This document shows, piece after piece, positions 17,795-22,095 of a stretch of 22,095 nt of DNA (positions within the stretch are counted from its first letter, which is position 1; the number at the start of each line of letters is the position of its first letter). Source of the stretch: Funneliformis mosseae (Eukaryota > Glomeromycota > Glomeromycetes > Glomerales > Glomeraceae). A model generated the notes under the pieces. It ran no database searches. It was not told the DNA's origin and saw only the letters and a list, made by a program, of their open reading frames with translations. The position numbers were made by a program, and so were the translations under genes. Location: NCBI GenBank assembly GCA_910592005.1, contig CAJVPP010001177.1, positions 1 to 22,095 of the forward strand, written 5' to 3'.

Positions 17795-20700
17795 TCATTT
17801 AAGTGAAAAAACTGTAGAGCTTTTTTCTACATTCCAATTTGATCTTTTTAAAGATGCATTGTAAAGTATACTCATATTAACAATTAGAATATTTTACAAT
17901 ATCAGTAATGATTCTATAAATTTTTCTAGAATAGACGGATCTGACAGCTGAACTGGAATTTCTGATTCATAAAGATAATAATATCGATTGACCTTGCTCA
18001 TATCCTTTATAAGGAGGACACTTAAATATAATTTCTTTCCAGCTATCTACACCTCAATAATCTCAAATTCGTTCTTATCAGGTTTGCAACTTTTACAAGT
18101 TCAGTACATCCTATCATTGATCTCACATCACAGCTTCACTTGATCATCTCTTTCCTTTTGCGCTATACATGATAAACGTAAGTATTCAGTAAATAAAGTT
18201 CGTAATTTTTTCCATTATGTTTCATTACAAATATAACATCTGACTGTTTCCCAGTTTATCCATCGCCTTTTCTATCCACGCTAACACTATTTTAATGTTC
18301 AGAACTGCTAACAAATGTGGTTTTTCCTAGAAAAAGATTCTTCAATATTACTCGAATGGCCAGTACTATCATATTGGTCACATAAATACCTTTATTCAGA
18401 GATTTCACAAAATTCGTTTCAAATGCGAGATAATTTCAAAAATCATGTCTAATATAAATAAAAATATAAGCAGAGAGCAGAAATTACTAAATATTCTGAA
18501 ATATCATAAAAAATACTTATAATGTATCTAAAATTCCCTCTGCAATTATTGCAAGCTCATTTTCTGTTTCTTTCTATGTTTTATCATGTATAAGTTTTTT
18601 GGAAGATCAATTTCACAATTTTCAATAAAATTAGCAACGAATTCATTACATTTCTTTTCACTGTAAACAGAAGAAATAAAGATACCATTTGTTGTACTAG
18701 CTTCATAAAAGTGTGCTTAAATTAACCTGGTAACTTCTTTACAACTTCTGACTCATCAGAAATTACTTGACTAGCTAGAGGATCTATCCATGATAATTCA
18801 GAAATATTAATACTATTTATATCATAGTATAGATGCTGGTTAATCAGTGTCATTGTATTTTTCTTAAGTTTGCCTTTCAATTTATTTATATTTTTTTTAA
18901 TCTCATTGGAGTTAAGAGGTCTTTCTTTATTTATTCTAACTACTCCTATATCACGCAAACTGCAGACTTCTTCAAAAGCAATCTCAAACTAATATAATTA
19001 GATAATGCGTTAGTTTCAGTAATATAACAATCTCAATATTAAAAAATGCATGCACTATCAGTACATATGTAAAGTTATCATCTTAGTGTGACTATCATGC
19101 CAATAAAATCTTGTGTGATACTAAATAACTACATAATATCTTACAGATTAATCATCCCTCATGCATCGAGAAATATTTTTAGGGTAGAGCTAATGGAATA
19201 ATTAAAACACAAGCAATAGTTTATACATCCTCCATATAGTTCAAGAAATAGTTCCTTTAGATGCAGGCTAATAGGATGAATACATTATCATTTCAGATCT
19301 CGTTCGTGCGAGTAGATCATATAATATCATCATTTAGTAGAAAAGAAATATTAGTAAAATTTTACAACTAACCTGAGAAAGTATTCAAAGAAGTTTTAAT
19401 TGACGTGAAGGTTCTTCGGTATAAAGATTACTAGCAAACCCTATGGCTTAGTCTACAACACTTCTTAAATCATTTTGTGAAATCCAAAGATCTTCTTCTA
19501 TTTCCTAATAAATGACTGAGGTTGCAGTAATGTGTTCTTGCTTAGCAATGACTAAAAATTGTAAATTTTCGAGTATAGTTCAGAAGACATAGTTTTGTGT
19601 TGTTAATTTAGAATAAGCAACATGCACATAAATTTTCCATACTGCCCTTTTAAATGTCACCATTTCTTATTCTTTTCATATTAGAGAAGAGGAGAATATG
19701 CAAGGCACTTTATGCTCATTTTTAAAAATAAGAGCATGCGAAATATGTATTGTAAATTTCAATATTACATTATATATACTTTAATGATGATCAAAAATAT
19801 GCTAATTTATGTTATACACGTCTACATGCATTGGCCTTGAGGCGCTTTGCATGGCTGAACAATATTTGGGATCTTTCTCGAAAAATATTTTATTAAAATT
19901 GTTATACAGTATATTGCTGAAGATCTAATCCTGCAGATCATGCATAACATCTTTGACTAATTTCACTAAGCGATCATCTATCATATAGTGCAAAAAATAA
20001 ATTATATTAGTTAAACTGGTTAAATAATTGTGATTTTTGTTCTATCTTTCAATCTTAACATTGTACCTTTTGGCTGATTAAAATGGTTTAAGTTATTTTA
20101 TTTTGCGTATTTAGATGAAATAAATATTTCGCTTCCACTTGTTCTATTAAATTGCGGGAGAGAATCAGTTATATTTTTTCAGAATATAATACTCCCCTCC
20201 AGTTAGAAGATTTTTCACGCAATATTTTTGACTTTGAGCTTGTAAGAAGATAGGTTGATCTCTTTAAGACCGCTTTTATATGTTTATTAGTCTTGAAACG
20301 TGAGTTATCCAATGATGCTTCATCAAGTCTTCAGGCTTAATCTCATACCAATATCTCTGCCATCCACTGAAATATGTCTTTTTTTGGTTTTTTCATCAGT
20401 GATCTCTACTAATTTTTAACAATCAAAACAAATAGCCATTTTGCAACTGTGAATATTAGATCTATGATAACCAATGGCAACTTCTCTCCCTTCGTAGTTA
20501 TCATAGTATGTCTTGGTTACTTCTTACCCAGATGATCTAAAAAGGCAGAATACATGATAATAGCTTTTATGATCTTCAGTAATCAATACTTGCAAAGCGT
20601 CTTTCACACGAATAGCCCATTGCTGTGGAATTTCATATGAACTAATAATAGATAAATTATCATATTTTTTTTCGACCTCAACTATCTTTTCGAATTGACC

Positions 20701-20853
20701 AGGATAAGGAAAACCATAACAGTTTCTAATATATTCAATATCATATCCAGAATGAAGATTGATGGGTTTAGGCACAATTTTATTATAATTATTGTCTAAA
20801 ATAATGTTAATACACTTATTAGGCCTTGGTCTGTTAATATGAGTTCCTAACAT
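17795..20853 (-). pseudogene. Decayed multi-exon gene of unknown function (five exon-like blocks)
   Basis: Five minus-strand blocks of protein-like text share orientation and order. Block 1 (20853 to about 20220): MLGTHINRPRPNKCINIILD, SGYDIEYIRNCYGFPYPGQF, YYDNYEGREVAIGYHRSNIH. Block 2 (19984 to about 19800): RLVKLVKDVMHDLQD, FFEKDPKYCSAMQSASRPMH. Block 3 (19663-19373): MVTFKRAVWKIYVHVAYSKL, LQFLVIAKQEHITATSVIY, ending at CAG|GTTAGT. Block 4 (18988 to about 18520): LRDIGVVRINKERPLNSNEI, TLINQHLYYDINSINISELS, WIDPLASQVISDESEVVKKL. Block 5 (18448-17795): YLAFETNFVKSLNKGIYV, KQSDVIFVMKHNGKNYEL, CKSCKPDKNEFEIIEV, INRYYYL-like text and a final TGA at 17795-17797. At least ten in-frame stops and several one-base shifts (for example at the T7 run 20379-20385) disable it. 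Blocks 3-5 have plausible splice borders. Block 5 vaguely recalls restriction-endonuclease-fold domains (SD...YEL), a weak inference. That all blocks belong to one gene is inferred from order and spacing. Confidence 0.5.
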
Positions 20854-20860
20854 ATTCAAC

Positions 20861-20917
20861 GATTTATAGCAATTTCAATGATTTATAGCAATTTCAGTGA
20901 TTTATAACAGTTTGTAA
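20861..20917. repeat. Three tandem 19-bp repeats
   Basis: Copies at 20861-20879, 20880-20898 and 20899-20917 share GATTTATARCARTTT. The first two differ by one base and the third has drifted more. They sit directly upstream of the first ATG of the decayed minus-strand gene, within its leader or promoter. Confidence 0.75.
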
Positions 20918-20951
20918 CAAGTATACTATAATAAATATCAGATTCATTTTT

Positions 20952-21066
20952 ATTCGATTACAAGCATATCGGGATTTATATAGGAGCATATCTAATTTTA
21001 TATTCACTGGTTTGTGGAATATTACGATTACAAGCAGATTGGAGGATTTATATATATGCATGTGAA
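20952..21066. repeat. Imperfect direct repeat, 70-bp period
   Basis: CGATTACAAGCA occurs at 20955-20966 and again at 21025-21036. Similarity extends on both sides (ATTCGATTACAAGCATAT... and ATTACGATTACAAGCAGATT..., each followed by a GGATTTATATA-like string). It looks like an old tandem duplication of about 70 bp in the upstream region of the decayed gene. Confidence 0.5.
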
Positions 21067-21094
21067 TTGTTTGTGAACCCTCGATCATTTCTCT

Positions 21095-21102
21095 TGACGT
21101 CA
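21095..21102. promoter_or_regulatory. TGACGTCA palindrome (CRE/ATF-type bZIP site)
   Basis: A perfect 8-bp TGACGTCA palindrome lies about 240 bp upstream of the decayed minus-strand gene. It matches the classical CRE site bound by CREB/ATF-type bZIP factors. A related TGACGTA half-type string follows near 21185. Binding is inferred from the consensus only. Confidence 0.4.
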
Positions 21103-21825
21103 TGTTTCGGTTAAATTAGGCCCGAGTTAATAATGGCTAAATTATTTTTCAAGAACCATTCCTAGAAGCCAAAGGCAACTTCGCATGACGTATACCGTAT
21201 CACAGGTATCACCCTAACTCCCTGCCAGTTCAAGGAGTTTCTATAAATCACGAGATGATCGGCAGGTTAAATTGCCAACTCTTTTTCCGAATAAATAGAA
21301 CACTTCGCATGATATATTGTATCACCCTAGCTCCCCAACACTTCCTCGCAATTCAAGTCATGAGGATCAGCCAATCAGATTTTGCACACGCAGTAACTAA
21401 GCCACCATAGAGTGCTCAGTCAGATTAAAAATCACATGCGCGTTCTGTTTTGGAACACCGATCACTTAGTTCGTGCAAATAATAATAGCATTCACATTAA
21501 AAAGATAATTTTCATTGATATACATATTAGAAAAAAGTAGGTATTCAGACGTGACACAAGCAAAAAGCATAGAAAAAGAAAGAAAAAAAACAACAGCAAA
21601 GGATGAATCTAAATATCTAGATCTAAAAGAGGCATTAAGTTTCAAAAGATAAAAACAAAGTTTACTGCACGGAAGAAGAATTCTGAGAAAAGCAAAGCGG
21701 ATAACAATAAGAAATTAGGGCAAGGAAGCCCACCTCCTCCGCCACTGGCACAATAATCATGAATCAATTTTGTTAAGCTGAATTTTCCGAATCTAAGCTA
21801 AATATTATTGAATCTCGATTATATA
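21103..21825. promoter_or_regulatory. GC-richer regulatory-looking spacer
   Basis: This 723-bp stretch is visibly less AT-rich between about 21110 and 21480 than the rest of the right half. It contains a pair of direct repeats (21178-21335), a CCAAT box in GATCAGCCAATCAG (about 21367-21380) and the adjacent TGACGTCA. Between about 21550 and 21755 the + strand has two short open pieces, one ending SPPPPPLAQ then TAA, rich in Lys and Ser. Neither has a usable ATG or a convincing splice link, so no gene is called. From 21760 to 21825 it is AT-rich 3' flank of the next gene. Confidence 0.4.
21178..21335. repeat. Direct repeat pair sharing ACTTCGCATGA and TATCACCCTA
   Basis: Copy 1 (about 21178-21222) and copy 2 (about 21302-21335) both run ACTTCGCATGA, an AT-rich linker with GTATCACCCTA, then CTCCC. 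Copy 1 has about 9 extra bases with a second GTATCAC. The copies are 124 bp apart in promoter-like DNA and could be duplicated regulatory sites or traces of an insertion. Confidence 0.55.
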
Positions 21826-21990
21826 TTATGGATTATTACTTTTTTTCGGAGTCCACCACGGTTTACAAATATGATTGTATTTACTATGAGTGATGGGCTT
21901 GACTGTATCATCATCATCGAAAATATCGTCGAAATCGTTATGTGATGTTTCTATATTTTCTACGGTCTCGCATGTTTTCACGTACATATC
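21826..21990 (-). CDS. Last exon of an unidentified gene (partial, C-terminus only)
   Basis: After a GCGCAG acceptor (21991 on the minus strand) a 165-bp frame runs open from 21990 to TAA at 21826-21828, encoding 54 residues in phase 0. It reads DMYVKTCETVENIETS, then NDFDDIFDDDD, ITHSKYNHICKPWWTP and KKSNNP. The acidic run and the PWWTPKK ending look like a real protein tail, and the composition is unlike the surrounding A/T noise. The rest of the gene lies beyond the right edge; a GTAAC donor candidate sits near 22085 on the minus strand. No family is recognised. Confidence 0.55.
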   Translation of the reverse strand, partial: DMYVKTCETVENIETSHNDFDDIFDDDDTVKPITHSKYNHICKPWWTPKKSNNP

Positions 21991-22078
21991 CTGCGCAATA
22001 TATTATAATAGATTAGTAATGCAAAATTCAAAATGTTATAGACTATGTTAATGATCGGGTTCATGTAACTTCGAAAAC

Positions 22079-22095
22079 CGTTACCATTGGTAACG
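22079..22095. repeat. 17-bp palindrome at the window edge
   Basis: CGTTACCA and TGGTAACG are exact reverse complements around a single central T. The arms are not A/T-only. It lies next to the partial minus-strand gene and contains a possible GTAAC donor; the true extent is cut by the window end. Confidence 0.4.

Noticed and set aside
20894..21103. Minus-strand open frame of 69 codons just upstream of the decayed gene
   Set aside because: It runs through two sets of short DNA repeats, has no family pattern and looks like promoter sequence that happens to be open.
1..22095. tRNA, rRNA or CRISPR array
   Set aside because: No cloverleaf with a GTTCRA loop, no rRNA core sequence and no regularly spaced repeat-spacer pattern was found by eye; GGTTCAAATCC near 7410 lies inside the bestrophin coding sequence.

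Overview
This is a eukaryotic nuclear window, very AT-rich, with short GT-AG introns (63-141 bp), long A/T homopolymers and no operons. ATG101 (absent from budding yeast), a fungal-type bestrophin-like channel and many decayed proteins that resemble lineage-expanded families of arbuscular mycorrhizal fungi suggest a Glomeromycotina genome, probably Rhizophagus-like. The organism call is inference; no marker sequence settles it.

Positions 1-8042 are a compact, intact gene block. A CAMK-group Ser/Thr kinase (1030-2747, +, 2 exons, 539 aa) converges on ATG101 (3241-4392, -, 7 exons, 191 aa). ATG101 shares a 253-bp divergent promoter with ribosomal protein uL3/RPL3 (4646-6370, +, 7 exons, 390 aa, including an ATG-only first exon and a 19-nt microexon). 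RPL3 converges on a bestrophin-like channel (6578-8042, -, 4 exons, 413 aa). All exon chains were rebuilt by hand and keep frame across every junction.

From about 8550 to 20850 the window is transposon-derived or pseudogenic. In order: a tyrosine-recombinase-like remnant (+); about 1.5 kb without recognisable genes; a decayed Gag/protease polyprotein on the + strand (10738-15505: N-terminal helical region, coiled coil, capsid-like region, CCHC-like knuckle, retropepsin-like domain); a retroviral-type integrase remnant lying inside it on the - strand (11127-12203); an HTH-like remnant (-, 15586-16052); a degenerate ~20-bp tandem array; a coiled-coil, tail-anchored remnant (+, to 17336); and a long decayed gene of unknown function in five exon-like blocks on the - strand (17795-20853). 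Reading frames run on through scattered stops, many of which fit CAA/CAG/CGA/TGG codons changed by C>T or G>A. Catalytic and metal-binding residues in three domains fit the same kind of change. This suggests RIP-like mutation or deamination of methylated cytosine, but needs alignment to intact copies.

Positions 20861-21825 hold tandem and direct repeats, a TGACGTCA site and a CCAAT box in locally more GC-rich DNA, which looks like promoter sequence. The window ends with the last exon of an unidentified - strand gene (21826-21990).
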